Source: Verrucomicrobiota bacterium
GTDB lineage: Bacteria; Verrucomicrobiota; Verrucomicrobiia; Limisphaerales; UBA1100
Length of the DNA: 23,692 nucleotides
Assembly: GCA_028872645.1 (NCBI GenBank)
Contig: JAPKDK010000015.1
Span: 1-23,692, forward strand
Direction: 5' to 3'
The position numbers and the translations under genes were made by a program. Shown here in pieces: positions 1 through 9,210 of this stretch. Numbering within the stretch: the stretch's first letter is position 1; each line of letters begins with the position of its first letter. The notes beneath the pieces are model-generated. The model was given only the letters and a program-made list of their open reading frames with translations. It searched no databases and had not been told where the DNA came from.

Positions 1-1076
1 CCGAATTCGTTGTCGCGGCCGAGTTGGCGGGCGGGGTTGAGGGTGGCCATTAGCACGGCGTCGACGAGCGGGAGGTTGGCTTGTTCCACGGCGGTTTGCA
101 CGGCGCGAATCATCGTGAGCGTGCTGCCTGCGAGGCCGCGGCCATCCAATACTTCGGCGGTGGTGGGGGTGACTTTGGCTTTGATGCCGCACAATTCAAA
201 CTGGGTGCCGGGCTTGAGGCCGGCGCCTTTGGTGGCGTCGGTGATGATGACCACTTGCTCGCGCGGTTTGGCGTTGAAGAGCATTCGCATCAAAACCGGC
301 GGCACGTGTTGGCCGTCGCTGATGAGTTCGCAAACCAAATCGTCATCCGCCAGCGAAAACTCCAGCATTCCCGCGGTGCGGTAAGGGCCTTTTTTAGTAA
401 GGCTACTCATTGCATTGAAGGTGTGCGTGACCTGATTCAGGCCGGCTTTGACTGCAGGGAAAAGTTCCTTTTCGGTGGCATCGGTGTGGCCGGCGCTGGC
501 GATGGTGCCATTCTTACGGAGGGCCTTGATGAGGTTGAGGGCGCGGGGCAGCTCGGGCGCGAGGGTCATTTGCGTGATGAGCTTGCCGTGCTTGAGTATG
601 GGTTGCCATTCCTTGGCGGTGGGGGCGCGGCAATATTCGGGGTTCTGCGCGCCGGCGCGGATTTTGTTGATGAACGGTCCTTCCACATGTACGCCCACAA
701 TGCGCGAGCCGCCGATGGAGCGGTTATGGATGGGCGCGATTGCATCGAGGGTTTTTTCGATGTCACTTTGCGCGGCGGAAAGGGTGGTGAGCGTGAGCGA
801 GGTGGTGCCACCTTTGAGATGGAAATCGGTGATTTCCTTAAACGCATCCAAGCGTGCCTCCATCGTGTCGCGCCCGAGTGCGCCGTGGATGTGGAGGTCA
901 ATAAATCCCGGCGCAAGAAAGCCGCCGCGCAGGTTGAACACATTATCGCCGCCGTTGGCTCCCTTACCGGCGGGCTTGGCGTCCTTGGAAATTTTATGAA
1001 TCTGCCCATCCCGCACGCTCAAAGAACCCCGCTGAATTTCATGCGGCAACACCAGCCGTGCGTTGGTAAATTCCAT
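1..1076 (-). CDS. nagA: N-acetylglucosamine-6-phosphate deacetylase, 3' end cut by window edge
   Basis: Cytoplasmic amidohydrolase that removes acetate from GlcNAc-6-phosphate in amino-sugar and cell-wall recycling. The reading frame is open for 358 codons from ATG at 1076 to the window edge; the family is usually about 380 residues, so only a short C-terminal end is missing. Visible motifs are FIDLHIHG (residues 58-65), HVEGPF with metal-binding Glu132, GHTDA with His197, HTFNAM with His218, and IITDATKGAG with the probable catalytic Asp280. These match the E. coli NagA Glu131/His195/His216/Asp273 pattern. An in-frame stop lies six codons upstream, which fixes the start, although no clear Shine-Dalgarno site is seen. 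It is last in a minus-strand run 32 nt after the APC permease gene, so co-transcription is likely. The permease's substrate is not shown to be an amino sugar. Confidence 0.93.
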   Translation of the reverse strand, partial: MEFTNARLVLPHEIQRGSLSVRDGQIHKISKDAKPAGKGANGGDNVFNLRGGFLAPGFIDLHIHGALGRDTMEARLDAFKEITDFHLKGGTTSLTLTTLSAAQSDIEKTLDAIAPIHNRSIGGSRIVGVHVEGPFINKIRAGAQNPEYCRAPTAKEWQPILKHGKLITQMTLAPELPRALNLIKALRKNGTIASAGHTDATEKELFPAVKAGLNQVTHTFNAMSSLTKKGPYRTAGMLEFSLADDDLVCELISDGQHVPPVLMRMLFNAKPREQVVIITDATKGAGLKPGTQFELCGIKAKVTPTTAEVLDGRGLAGSTLTMIRAVQTAVEQANLPLVDAVLMATLNPARQLGRDNEF

Positions 1077-1108
1077 GGGCGGATGATGGGGTCAGTGACT
1101 GGCGGGCG

Positions 1109-2449
1109 TCAATGGTTTTGGGATGAATTGGGCGATGTGGAAGTCGCCCCGCCTGTGAGTACTGGTTTCAGCGCCCACACGATGAGGACGGTGGCGGCTG
1201 AGGCGGCGGCGGTTTTCCAGTTTTGGGTGATGGCGGAGAGCACCATCCAAACCGAGAGGCCAAGAAAAATTAGTGGCGTGACCGGATACAACGGCACGCG
1301 GAAGGGGCGTTCGGTTTTGGGCTCTCGCCGTCGCAGTACGAATACGCCCGCCACCGTCGCGCCCATAATGAGCGTGATCGGCAGACCGATGTAATCGAGT
1401 ATCGTGCCCACGCTGCCAACGGAATTGGCGGCAAAAATAAAAATGATCGTTAACGTCGCCTGAAGGATAAGCGCGTTTTGGGGTGTGCGCGTGGGACTGG
1501 GTTTGCCCAGCACGGCGGGCAGTTGGCCGTCGCGTGCCATCGTGGACACAATGCGCGCGCCGACCATCAGGATGGTGCTGGTGGTGGAGATGAGCAAAAC
1601 GACAACCATCCAGTTGAACCATTGACTGGCGGCGGGGCCGAACAAAATTTTGGTGGCGTGCAGGCCGATGCCTTCGATTTCACCAGTCATCGTGGAGGCC
1701 GATTGCGCGCGCAGGAAAACGGTGTTGAGCAAAAGGTAAAGCACGGTGACAAAGACCGTGCCGGCAATGAGCGAGCGCGGCAGGTTGCGTTTGGGGTCGC
1801 GGATGTCGCCGGCAATCCACGAGGAAGTTTCCCAGCCGAGATACGCGAAGCTTGCCGTGAGCATCGCGCTGGCGAAGGGGGCGGAAAATACACCGGGATT
1901 GGTAGCGGCGGGATTGACCGTGGGTTTCACATCCGCCTGAAAGCCGGCCACGATGAAGGCAAGGATGACGCCCACTTTGAAAATGGTAAAAAAATTGTTC
2001 ACGCAATTCCCCTCGCGCAAGCCGATGCAATGCACAAGCGTGAAGATCAGCACCACCGCCGAGGCCGTGGCGGCGGGAGGGATGCCGGGGATAACTTCCT
2101 GTACGTACACGCCGAGCAACAGCGTGATGAACGCCGCCGCGCCTACGAAGGCGAGCAGGAAACTCAGCACGCCGCTCAGGTAACCGGCGGTGTCGCCGTA
2201 TAAGTGGCGGTTGTAAGTGTAGCAGCCGCCGCTGCGAGGCATCATCGCGCCGAGTTCGCCGAGGGAGAGCGCGCCGGTGAGGGCAAGTCCGCCGCAGAAA
2301 AGCCACACGAGCAACACGTTGGTGTCCGTGCCCAGCTCATGGGCGAAGCCGCCGGTAGCACCAAAGATGCCCGCGCCAATCATCGTGGCAATGACGGCTC
2401 CGGTGGCGGACCAAAAGCCCAGCGGGCGTTCGTGTTTTTTTTCGCTCAC
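1109..2449 (-). CDS. APC-superfamily amino acid permease
   Basis: Inner-membrane transporter of 446 residues with about twelve hydrophobic segments, typical of the amino acid-polyamine-organocation superfamily. The N-terminal segment carries the GAGIFG motif (residues 26-31), the unwound TM1 substrate-binding signature of this fold, and GYLSG and GWETSSW segments follow. Substrate specificity cannot be read from the sequence; similarity is to general APC/LAT-like exchangers and permeases. The start is GTG, and it follows directly on the TAA stop of the zinc-ribbon gene with no intervening base. No Shine-Dalgarno site is obvious, so translation is probably coupled to the upstream gene. NagA follows 32 nt downstream. 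The C-terminal tail (about 15 residues, Ser/Thr/Asn-rich) is soluble. Confidence 0.9.
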   Translation of the reverse strand: MSEKKHERPLGFWSATGAVIATMIGAGIFGATGGFAHELGTDTNVLLVWLFCGGLALTGALSLGELGAMMPRSGGCYTYNRHLYGDTAGYLSGVLSFLLAFVGAAAFITLLLGVYVQEVIPGIPPAATASAVVLIFTLVHCIGLREGNCVNNFFTIFKVGVILAFIVAGFQADVKPTVNPAATNPGVFSAPFASAMLTASFAYLGWETSSWIAGDIRDPKRNLPRSLIAGTVFVTVLYLLLNTVFLRAQSASTMTGEIEGIGLHATKILFGPAASQWFNWMVVVLLISTTSTILMVGARIVSTMARDGQLPAVLGKPSPTRTPQNALILQATLTIIFIFAANSVGSVGTILDYIGLPITLIMGATVAGVFVLRRREPKTERPFRVPLYPVTPLIFLGLSVWMVLSAITQNWKTAAASAATVLIVWALKPVLTGGATSTSPNSSQNH

Positions 2450-3724
2450 TTACTTGTTGGCGAAATATGCGATGGTGCCGATGATGGCAATGCCCAACAA
2501 CACGGCAAGGGTGATCTTCAGCCAACTGTACGGGCGTTCACCCTGCACTTCGCCGGTTCGGGCGTTGACAAGGAATTGAAAATTCCGATCCTTAAACCGA
2601 TAGGCGCTGATCCACACGGGCAACAGGATGTACTTAAACGTAATGCCCGAGTAGTACGTGGTTTTGCTGAGAATGCGTTGCTCGTCGCCGCCGATGTCCC
2701 AGCGGATTTTGCTGTCGATGTCCGGCACCATTTTGTCTTTGGCAAGGGCGAAGCCGGCGCGAAGATCGGTAGTGTAGCTTTCGCTTTGGAAACCGCTGAG
2801 GTATTCGTCGGCGTACGGCGTGAGCTGCGGGAGATCCCACGGCTCCAACTCATCCACGTACTCGCGCGGGAGCGTGTCGCTGGCGGGGATGAGAATGTCA
2901 TCGAACTCAACCAACACACGCCCAGCGGCGGGGTACCAATGCGTGCGCTGCACTTGCCGGGTTTGGCTGCGGCCTTCGCTGTCGGTGTAGTGCTCGGTCT
3001 CATAATAATGCACGCCGCGTTGGCCCATATAATCGGTGGTGGTATCCGAGTCGTACGTCCAATGTGGAATGTACAGGCCCCTGAGCTTGCTGATGTCGCG
3101 CGCGAATTGCTTGAGCTTGTTGGGCGCAAACCACAGGCCGTTGATCCATTCGCGAAAATGGCCGAGCCCTTCCTCGCGCGTGACGGCGAAGGGCAGCACC
3201 GCTTGCGGGCGCAGCACGTTGGCGGTTTGCGGTTGCTGCACAAACGGCGTGCCGCAGAAGGCGCATTCGCCGGAGGTTTGGTTGGCGTCGAGTTGGTTGT
3301 TCGCGCCGCACGCATCGCAGTTGACCTCGGCCACCATGGTGGTGGTCGCGCCGGATTCCAGCGAGGCGAGTTGGCTTTCGAAATTGTGCTCGAGCACTTC
3401 GCCCGTGGGCGCGGGGCAATCCACTTTCGCGCCACAGTAGGGGCATTCCATTTTCGCCGCACCGGGTTTGAAAACCAAATCGCCACCGCAACCGGAGCAG
3501 GGGAACGTGGACGGACCGGATTTTTTCTCAGTCGGCGGCGCTGTCGTAGCGGGCGCGGAATTTTCATTGAGGCCCGGCACATCCTTCAATGGCAACCAAT
3601 CCGCCGCGCCTTCGTAATGCGCGAGGTCGGTTTCCTGCAACGTGCCGTTGGCGAGCAGTTCGCGCGCTTGCTCGATGGAATACGGGCCGTGATTTTCACC
3701 GGCGCGATTGATGGTAATTTGCAT
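2450..3724 (-). CDS. GYF_2 / double zinc-ribbon protein with C-terminal membrane anchor
   Basis: A 424-residue protein of unknown function. Residues 1-50 form a GYF_2-type domain (GPYSIEQARELL...DWLPL). Two zinc ribbons follow: Cys76, Cys79, Cys94, Cys97 and Cys136, Cys139, Cys154, Cys157. A long soluble region comes next, and one hydrophobic helix (about 402-421) ends the protein, so it is probably C-tail anchored in the membrane. Proteins of this shape are often annotated as TFIIB-type zinc ribbon or, misleadingly, as primosomal-helicase-like. Its gene lies 14 nt after an SPFH gene. This resembles the B. subtilis ydjG/ydjI pairing, where a zinc-ribbon membrane protein and an SPFH protein work with PspA in membrane-stress protection. 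No pspA is present here, so that role is inferred from architecture and neighbourhood only. Confidence 0.85.
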   Translation of the reverse strand: MQITINRAGENHGPYSIEQARELLANGTLQETDLAHYEGAADWLPLKDVPGLNENSAPATTAPPTEKKSGPSTFPCSGCGGDLVFKPGAAKMECPYCGAKVDCPAPTGEVLEHNFESQLASLESGATTTMVAEVNCDACGANNQLDANQTSGECAFCGTPFVQQPQTANVLRPQAVLPFAVTREEGLGHFREWINGLWFAPNKLKQFARDISKLRGLYIPHWTYDSDTTTDYMGQRGVHYYETEHYTDSEGRSQTRQVQRTHWYPAAGRVLVEFDDILIPASDTLPREYVDELEPWDLPQLTPYADEYLSGFQSESYTTDLRAGFALAKDKMVPDIDSKIRWDIGGDEQRILSKTTYYSGITFKYILLPVWISAYRFKDRNFQFLVNARTGEVQGERPYSWLKITLAVLLGIAIIGTIAYFANK

Positions 3725-3738
3725 TACGCTCGGAACAT

Positions 3739-4908
3739 TCAGGGCAACGGTGGCGGGCCGTCATCGGCAGCGGCGGGCAAGGGCGGCGGGCCGAAGAGGC
3801 CGGACAACTCAGCCACCTCGCCGGCCTTCGTCCACGCGCCCATTCCTTTGGCCCACACGAGCATATCGGTTTTGAAGCTGCCGTCATCGGCCATCTTTTG
3901 CAAATGCCCCAAACCGTACGGGCCATATTTTTGATCATTGATCGCTACGGTATATTCCGTGCCCGCGGCAGCGGCTGCGCCTGGGAGAGAGGGGGCTTGC
4001 TGTGGTTGTGTGGCTGCGGGTTGCGTTGCGCCCGTTGCGGCGGCACCCATTTGGTTGCCCATCATCATGCCCATGCCCATACCCATCCCAGCACCGGCAA
4101 CACCCCCAGCACCGGGGTTGTTGGCCAAGTCACCCATCGCGCGGCTGGCGCGCAGGGCGGTGAGGTTTTGCATCGCATTGGGATCGGCGTTGGCGAGCTT
4201 GCCCGCGCTGAGGCGGCTCATCTCCATCAGCTCCTTGCGGACATCGTCCGGCATCGAAATGCTGCCCACGCGGAAGCGTGTAATCTCAAGGCCGAGCGTG
4301 CCGAAATATTCCTGCAACGGCGCCTGCAAATCCTCTGAGATGTCCTTCATCTTGCCCGTGAGCTTCGCGGGATTCAGCTCCATTTCGCCCAAGTGATCGC
4401 TGACGTTCATCAGGATTTCCTCGCGCAGATCACCGGAAATTTCGTCCACCTCAAAATTGCCATCGGTGCCCACCTTCTCCGTCAAAAACTTTGCCGGATC
4501 CGAAATCTGCATCACGTAGCTGCCATTGGCGCGCAGGTCGAACATCCCGTAGCCCGCGCACTCCACCGTTATCGGCGCGCGTGTGCCCCACTTGAGGTCC
4601 GTGATTTTGGTGGTCTTGAAAAAATAAACCTCCGCCTTGAACGGACTTTCGAAGCCGTGCTTCCAGCCCATCAACGTGGAAAGAATCGGTAAGTTCGCCG
4701 TCGTCAGCTCGTGCGTGCCCGGCTCGAACACATCCGCCACGCCCGTGTTGCCTTCGTTGACAAAGACCGCCGCCTGTCCCGGCCGCACCACCAGCTTCGC
4801 GCCGTTTTTGATTTCGTTATTATGCCGTTCGAAGCGGTACACCATCGTGTCCTGCCCGTCATCGAGCCACTCGATGATGTCAATGAATTGTCCGGATAAC
4901 CATCCCAT
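3739..4908 (-). CDS. SPFH-domain protein (YdjI-like) with C-terminal GYF_2 domain
   Basis: A 389-residue protein. Residues 1 to about 235 form the SPFH/band-7-like domain found in YdjI-type proteins (sometimes called virion core protein), including VVRPGQAAVFVNEG at 40-53 and the FEPGTHEL turn at 61-68. Residues about 268-315 are a Gly/Met- and Ala/Gln/Pro-rich linker. Residues about 318-370 are a GYF_2 domain (KYGPYGLGHLQKM...MGAWTKA), and the protein ends in two PPPLP repeats, which could bind a GYF-like partner. The ATG at 4908 is preferred over upstream in-frame codons because AAAGG lies seven bases before it and homology begins there (MGWLSGQF). It is the first gene of the four-gene run. 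I infer a membrane-associated oligomeric scaffold acting with the zinc-ribbon protein. Confidence 0.86.
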   Translation of the reverse strand: MGWLSGQFIDIIEWLDDGQDTMVYRFERHNNEIKNGAKLVVRPGQAAVFVNEGNTGVADVFEPGTHELTTANLPILSTLMGWKHGFESPFKAEVYFFKTTKITDLKWGTRAPITVECAGYGMFDLRANGSYVMQISDPAKFLTEKVGTDGNFEVDEISGDLREEILMNVSDHLGEMELNPAKLTGKMKDISEDLQAPLQEYFGTLGLEITRFRVGSISMPDDVRKELMEMSRLSAGKLANADPNAMQNLTALRASRAMGDLANNPGAGGVAGAGMGMGMGMMMGNQMGAAATGATQPAATQPQQAPSLPGAAAAAGTEYTVAINDQKYGPYGLGHLQKMADDGSFKTDMLVWAKGMGAWTKAGEVAELSGLFGPPPLPAAADDGPPPLP

Positions 4909-4986
4909 GATAATGCCTTTCAGTTTAGGTTGCTGCGTTAGTGTGCGTAGTATCGCCCAATCTCCGCCAATTCGCAACCCTCGTGT

Positions 4987-5068
4987 TGGGGGCGGCCCCT
5001 ACCGAGGGCAAGGTTTGGTAGGGACACGCTGCCGCGTGTCCACGGGCGCGCACAGCGCGTCCCTACCA
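4987..5068. repeat. Two adjacent GGTAGGG-flanked palindromic repeats
   Basis: This is the gap between the divergent SPFH and acyltransferase genes. On the minus strand, 5003 to 4987 reads GGTAGGGGCCGCCCCC, a short hairpin. On the plus strand, 5016-5031 (TGGTAGGGACACGCTG) and 5053-5068 (CAGCGCGTCCCTACCA) are inverted copies matching at 15 of 16 positions. Within it, GACACGC and GCGTGTC form a perfect 7-bp stem around TGCC. The element can therefore fold as one long or two short hairpins. Similar elements occur at 7289 and 11774. I see no clear promoter for either flanking gene in the remaining bases of 4909-5143. Confidence 0.75.
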
Positions 5069-5143
5069 TTGAGGGCGCGCTGGGCTTCATCGATTTTATC
5101 AATTTCCCCTCGCGGGCTTCTTCCGGTAGAGTCCGGCCGACGG

Positions 5144-7291
5144 ATGAATATTTGGGGTAATCGATTGTTTTTGAAACTGATGCGTTGCGGGCTGCGGGTG
5201 TGGTTTCGTTTTCGCGCGATCAACGAGGAGGCCACGCGCGGCGAGGGGCCGATACTGCTGATCCCGAATCATCTTTCGTGGATTGATTGGTTGTTCGTGG
5301 GGCTTTGCCTGGAGCCGGACTGGAAGTTCGCGGCATCGGAAATGCCTGCGCGCGCCAGCAAATTCCACGCGTGGGTGCTCGGCAATCCGCGCATTATTCT
5401 GATTGGTGCCGATCCGGTGGCGTCGTTGAAAAAAATGGCATCGCATCTCGAGGGCGGGGGAAAGCTGATTCTGTTTGCCGAGGGGCGGATGAGCCGCACG
5501 GGAAGTTTACAGCGGCTCTTTGATGGCACGGGGTTTCTCATTCAAAAAACGAATGCGAAGGTGATCACCTGTTATTTGCGCGGCGCGGCGCGGGTGTTGG
5601 CAAGCCCACACGGGGGTTGGACGAAATGGTTCCCGAAAGTGACGGCGCACTTTAGCGATCCCATCACGCCGCCGCAGTTTGAAGGCAAATCGGCTGAGCA
5701 ACGGGCGAAGCTTAACCAATGGCTGCGCGATCGGATGGTGCGGCAGCAATTTGAAACGGAGATGGAGCACGGCCCGCAAACGATCATCACCGCGCTGGCC
5801 ACGTTGGCAAAGCAGATCCCGCATCAGGTGGCGCTGGAGGATACGACGTTTCAAACTCTGACCTATCGACGGCTGCTCATCGGCACGGATTTGCTGGCTG
5901 CGCAGTGGGAGCGATTACTGACCAAACGAGCCGAGCGCGTGGGCGTGCTGCTGCCGAACGTGAACGGCAAGGTGGCCACGCTCGCCAGTTTGTGGGCGGC
6001 GGGCAAGGTGCCGGCGATTTTGAATTACACCGCCGGCGCGGCCACGATGCTGCAATGCACGAAGTTGGCGGGCGTCAAACAGATTATCACTTCGAAAGCG
6101 TTTTTGGAAAAAGCAAAGCTGGAGGCGGAACCGTTTGAGGCGGCGGGGGTGGAGTTGATTTATCTGGAGGACGTGCGCGAAAATATTTCCGGCCTCAGTA
6201 AAATTTTTACGCTGCTGAATCACAAGCTCAACCCGCTCGCGGGACATTACACGCCGTTCACCGACACGGCGGTCGTCCTGTTCACCAGCGGCTCCGAGGG
6301 CGTGCCCAAGGGCGTGGAGCTGACCCACCTCAATCTGCTCGCCAACGTGCGCCAGTGCGCCTCGGTCATCGACCTCAAAGAATCCGACCGATTCTTTACC
6401 TGCCTGCCGCTCTTCCACAGCTTCGGGCTCACGGCGGGTTTGTTGCTGCCGCTGTTGCGTGGCAATCTTGTTTACCTATTTCCATCGCCGCTGATGTATC
6501 GGCAAATCCCCGCAGTGTTTTATGATCGCGACTGCACGGTGATGCTGGCCACCAACACGTTTCTCAATGGCTACGCTCGCTTTGGCCAACCGTCGGATTT
6601 TGCCGAACTGCGCTACGTGATTTGCGGCGCGGAAAAAATTCAGGAAGCCACGCGCGATGTGTGGGCGCGAAAATTCGGCGTAAGCCTGATGGAAGGCTAC
6701 GGCGCCACCGAGACCGGCCCCGTGCTCAGCACCAGCACCATCCTCGAAAGTCGCGAAGGCGCGGTGGGTCGGCTTTTCCCCGGCGTGGATTACAAACTCG
6801 AGAAAGTTGATGGCGTGGTCGAAGGCGGCAAGTTGTTGGTCAAAGGACCGAATATTATGAAGGGCTACCTCAACCCCGAGCCCAACGCGGAATTTCAAAA
6901 ACTCGGCGGCTGGTACGACACTGGCGACATCGTCACCGTGGACGAGGATCGCTACATCACCATCAAAGGCCGCGCCAAACGCTTTGCAAAAATCAGTGGA
7001 GAAATGGTGAGCCTTACCGCTGTGGAAAACGCCCTTGCCGGAGCCTTCCCGCAACACGGAGAAGACTGCGCCATCGCCGTCATCGCCCGTCCCGATGCGG
7101 ACAAAGGCGAGCAACTCATCGCCGCCACCAACAAAGCCGCGCTCGAGTTGGGCGAAATCCGCGAAGCCATCACCGCCGCCGGCCTGCCCAACCTCGCCGC
7201 ACCGCGCGAAATAAAAGTGCTTGAAGAAATCCCAGTCCTCGGTTCCGGCAAAACCAATTATCCGGAGTTGAATAAACTGGTGACGGGATAG
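5144..7291 (+). CDS. aas: Bifunctional lysophospholipid acyltransferase / acyl-ACP synthetase (Aas-like)
   Basis: A 715-residue two-domain protein, close to the 719 residues of E. coli Aas. Residues about 1-200 are a PlsC-type 1-acylglycerol-phosphate acyltransferase domain with the HX4D motif (His43-Asp48) and EGRMSRTG at 113-120. Residues about 215-715 are an adenylate-forming domain with the P-loop FTSGSEGVPKG from 380, GYGATETG from 518, and YDTGD and KISGE motifs in the C-terminal part. The expected job is to activate a fatty acid onto ACP and re-acylate lysophospholipids, mainly lysophosphatidylethanolamine, at the inner membrane. Unlike some relatives, it has no fused LplT-type transporter. 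The ATG at 5144 is chosen because the family similarity begins there; the longer open frame upstream is antisense to the SPFH gene. The TAG stop lies within a hairpin element. Confidence 0.9.
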   Translation: MNIWGNRLFLKLMRCGLRVWFRFRAINEEATRGEGPILLIPNHLSWIDWLFVGLCLEPDWKFAASEMPARASKFHAWVLGNPRIILIGADPVASLKKMASHLEGGGKLILFAEGRMSRTGSLQRLFDGTGFLIQKTNAKVITCYLRGAARVLASPHGGWTKWFPKVTAHFSDPITPPQFEGKSAEQRAKLNQWLRDRMVRQQFETEMEHGPQTIITALATLAKQIPHQVALEDTTFQTLTYRRLLIGTDLLAAQWERLLTKRAERVGVLLPNVNGKVATLASLWAAGKVPAILNYTAGAATMLQCTKLAGVKQIITSKAFLEKAKLEAEPFEAAGVELIYLEDVRENISGLSKIFTLLNHKLNPLAGHYTPFTDTAVVLFTSGSEGVPKGVELTHLNLLANVRQCASVIDLKESDRFFTCLPLFHSFGLTAGLLLPLLRGNLVYLFPSPLMYRQIPAVFYDRDCTVMLATNTFLNGYARFGQPSDFAELRYVICGAEKIQEATRDVWARKFGVSLMEGYGATETGPVLSTSTILESREGAVGRLFPGVDYKLEKVDGVVEGGKLLVKGPNIMKGYLNPEPNAEFQKLGGWYDTGDIVTVDEDRYITIKGRAKRFAKISGEMVSLTAVENALAGAFPQHGEDCAIAVIARPDADKGEQLIAATNKAALELGEIREAITAAGLPNLAAPREIKVLEEIPVLGSGKTNYPELNKLVTG

Positions 7292-7358
7292 GGAGGGACG
7301 AATTCCCCGTCGTCCCAGTGTGATGCGTTAAAGAATGGGGCAAGGTGGAACTTGCCCC
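7289..7358. terminator. Two hairpins between convergent genes
   Basis: The first hairpin pairs GGGACGA (7295-7301) with TCGTCCC (7310-7316). The second pairs GGGGCAAG (7337-7344) with CTTGCCCC (7351-7358) around GTGGAA. They lie between the convergent ends of the aas-like and ABC exporter genes, where a bidirectional terminator would be expected. Neither has a strong U-tract, so intrinsic termination would be weak; RNA end protection is an alternative role. The first hairpin follows TAGGG and resembles the repeat family at 5016 and 11774. Confidence 0.55.
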
Positions 7359-7363
7359 TCCCG

Positions 7364-9196
7364 TCAGCCCTCGAGTTTCTCGAAGCTTTCTTCGATGAAG
7401 GTGGTATTTTGGATGCGGGCGAGTTTGGCGTAGAGGCCGTTTTGATCCAGCAAAGTTTCGTGGGTGCCGCGTTCGATTATTTCGCCGTTCTTTAGAACCA
7501 AGATTTGGGTGGCTTTGCGAATCGTACTCAATCGGTGGGCGATCACAAAACTGGTGCGGCCTTCCATTAGGTGTTCGAGGGCTTCTTGAATCAATCGCTC
7601 GGTAGCGGTATCCACGCTGGCGGTGGCTTCGTCGAGGATGAGCAGCGGGGCGTCGGCGAGCAATGCGCGCGCGACGCTGACACGTTGTTTTTCGCCGACG
7701 CTGAGTTTCACGCCGCGTTCGCCCACGCGGGCGTTGTAGCCTTCGGGCAGTGCGGTGATGAATTCGTGGCAATTGGCGGCTTTGGCGGCGGCGATGAGTT
7801 CGTCCTCGGTGGCATCGAGTTTGCCGTATTGGATATTCTCGCGGATGGTGCCGTTGAAGAGAAACGGTTCCTGACTGACAATGGCGATGTGTTGGCGCAA
7901 GGATGCCAGCGAAGTGTCGGCCACGCTTTGGCCGTCGATGGTCACGCGGCCGGAACTGATTTCGTAAAATGCCGGCAACAAATTCACGAGCGTGCTTTTG
8001 CCCGCGCCGGTGGGGCCGACGAGTGCGATCATTTCACCGGGCTTGGCGTGCAGCGAAATGTTTTTCAAAATGGGCCGGTTGGGTTCGTATTCAAAACCGA
8101 CGTCCTTATAAATCACTTCGCCCTTCACCGGCTGGGGTAGTTCGATTTTGCGCGCTTCGTCGCGTTCGATGTCGTGGTCGAGAATGTCGAACACCCGTTC
8201 ACCGGCCGCGCGCGCGCTTTGGAGCATTTGGTTTAGCCCGTGCAAGCGCGCCACCGGTTCATAAAACAGCATCAGGTAAAACAGAAATCCGACCAATTCG
8301 CCCGTGGTCATTTGGTCCGCCATCACTTCCTGTCCGCCAAACCACAGGACCAGCACGATGCCGAGCGCTGCAAAAAAATTCATTGCGGGATTGTAATTTG
8401 CCCAAGCGCGCATAATGCCGAGATTGCCTTTTCGCAGCGCATTGGCGCGCTCGCCGAAGCGCGCGTCCTCGTGGTCCTGTCGGCCGTACGCCTTGATTTG
8501 CCGGATGCCCTGCAGGTCATCCATCAAGAGCGCGTTCATCGCGCTGGCGGCTTCGCGTTGGCGGCGGTAGCGGCGATGCGCGGTGAGCGTGTACCACAAC
8601 GCGCCCGCGGCCAGCAGCGGCAGCGGCGAGAGCGCGACGGCGGCCAGAAATGGATTAGTGTAAAATAAAATGCCGCTGATGCCGCCGATGCAAAGGATGG
8701 CGACGGTGCCCTGTTCGGTGCCGTCGATGAGCACGCGTTCGACGTTGTTGATGTCTTCGACCACGCGCGTCATGAGGTCGCCGCTGGAGCGTTTATCAAA
8801 GTAGTTGACCGGCAACCGCTGCAGTTTGCCAAACACTTCGCGCCGCATATCGAAGATGACGTTTTGCTCAAAATGATTGTTGATGCGAATGCGGAGGCTG
8901 TTGAAGAGATCGCGCAGGAGGAACGCACCCGCCATTGCAAGCACGGCCCATTTGAGGCGTTGGGTGCCGCCGTCTTTTTCGATGATGCCGTCGATGATGT
9001 ATTCGGTGAGCTTCGGATACGTGAGCGCGCACAGCAGCGAAAGCACCGCGCAGCCGATGGTGGCAAACGCGAGGCGCTTGTAGGGCAGTAGATATTTCCA
9101 CACGCGTCCGAGGACTTCCATCGTGGAACGCTTGCGCGCGGTGAATGTGGGATCGCCCGCCGGGGCGGAGTGGTCAGCGTGACTGTGACTGGACAT
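7364..9196 (-). CDS. ABC exporter, fused permease-ATPase (MsbA/lipid-exporter-like)
   Basis: A 610-residue half-transporter, expected to act as a homodimer in the inner membrane. Residues about 25-325 are an ABC transmembrane type-1 domain with six hydrophobic helices. Residues about 358-595 are the nucleotide-binding domain, with Walker A GPTGAGKST (394-402), a Q-loop in VSQEPF, the signature LSVGEKQR (498-505), Walker B LILDEA (519-524), and a His switch in IAHRLST. The signature has Val in place of the first Gly of LSGGQ, a tolerated variant in this group. The export substrate is unknown; lipid, glycolipid or peptide are all possible. ATG 9196 is chosen over a TTG twelve codons earlier that lies in a repeat. 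The MORN-like gene lies 60 nt upstream on the same strand. Confidence 0.92.
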   Translation of the reverse strand: MSSHSHADHSAPAGDPTFTARKRSTMEVLGRVWKYLLPYKRLAFATIGCAVLSLLCALTYPKLTEYIIDGIIEKDGGTQRLKWAVLAMAGAFLLRDLFNSLRIRINNHFEQNVIFDMRREVFGKLQRLPVNYFDKRSSGDLMTRVVEDINNVERVLIDGTEQGTVAILCIGGISGILFYTNPFLAAVALSPLPLLAAGALWYTLTAHRRYRRQREAASAMNALLMDDLQGIRQIKAYGRQDHEDARFGERANALRKGNLGIMRAWANYNPAMNFFAALGIVLVLWFGGQEVMADQMTTGELVGFLFYLMLFYEPVARLHGLNQMLQSARAAGERVFDILDHDIERDEARKIELPQPVKGEVIYKDVGFEYEPNRPILKNISLHAKPGEMIALVGPTGAGKSTLVNLLPAFYEISSGRVTIDGQSVADTSLASLRQHIAIVSQEPFLFNGTIRENIQYGKLDATEDELIAAAKAANCHEFITALPEGYNARVGERGVKLSVGEKQRVSVARALLADAPLLILDEATASVDTATERLIQEALEHLMEGRTSFVIAHRLSTIRKATQILVLKNGEIIERGTHETLLDQNGLYAKLARIQNTTFIEESFEKLEG

Positions 9197-9210
9197 CGCG
9201 GGAATGGAAC

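Noticed and set aside
81..1394. Plus-strand open frame of 437 codons over the nagA region
   Set aside because: The minus strand carries NagA with all metal and catalytic residues, so this is its shadow.
2204..3934. Plus-strand open frame of 576 codons
   Set aside because: It spans antisense to three real genes, including both zinc ribbons and the permease N-terminus; no domain is recognisable in it.
4637..5143. 169-codon N-terminal extension of the Aas-like frame
   Set aside because: It runs antisense through the SPFH gene and a palindromic repeat; homology starts at ATG 5144.
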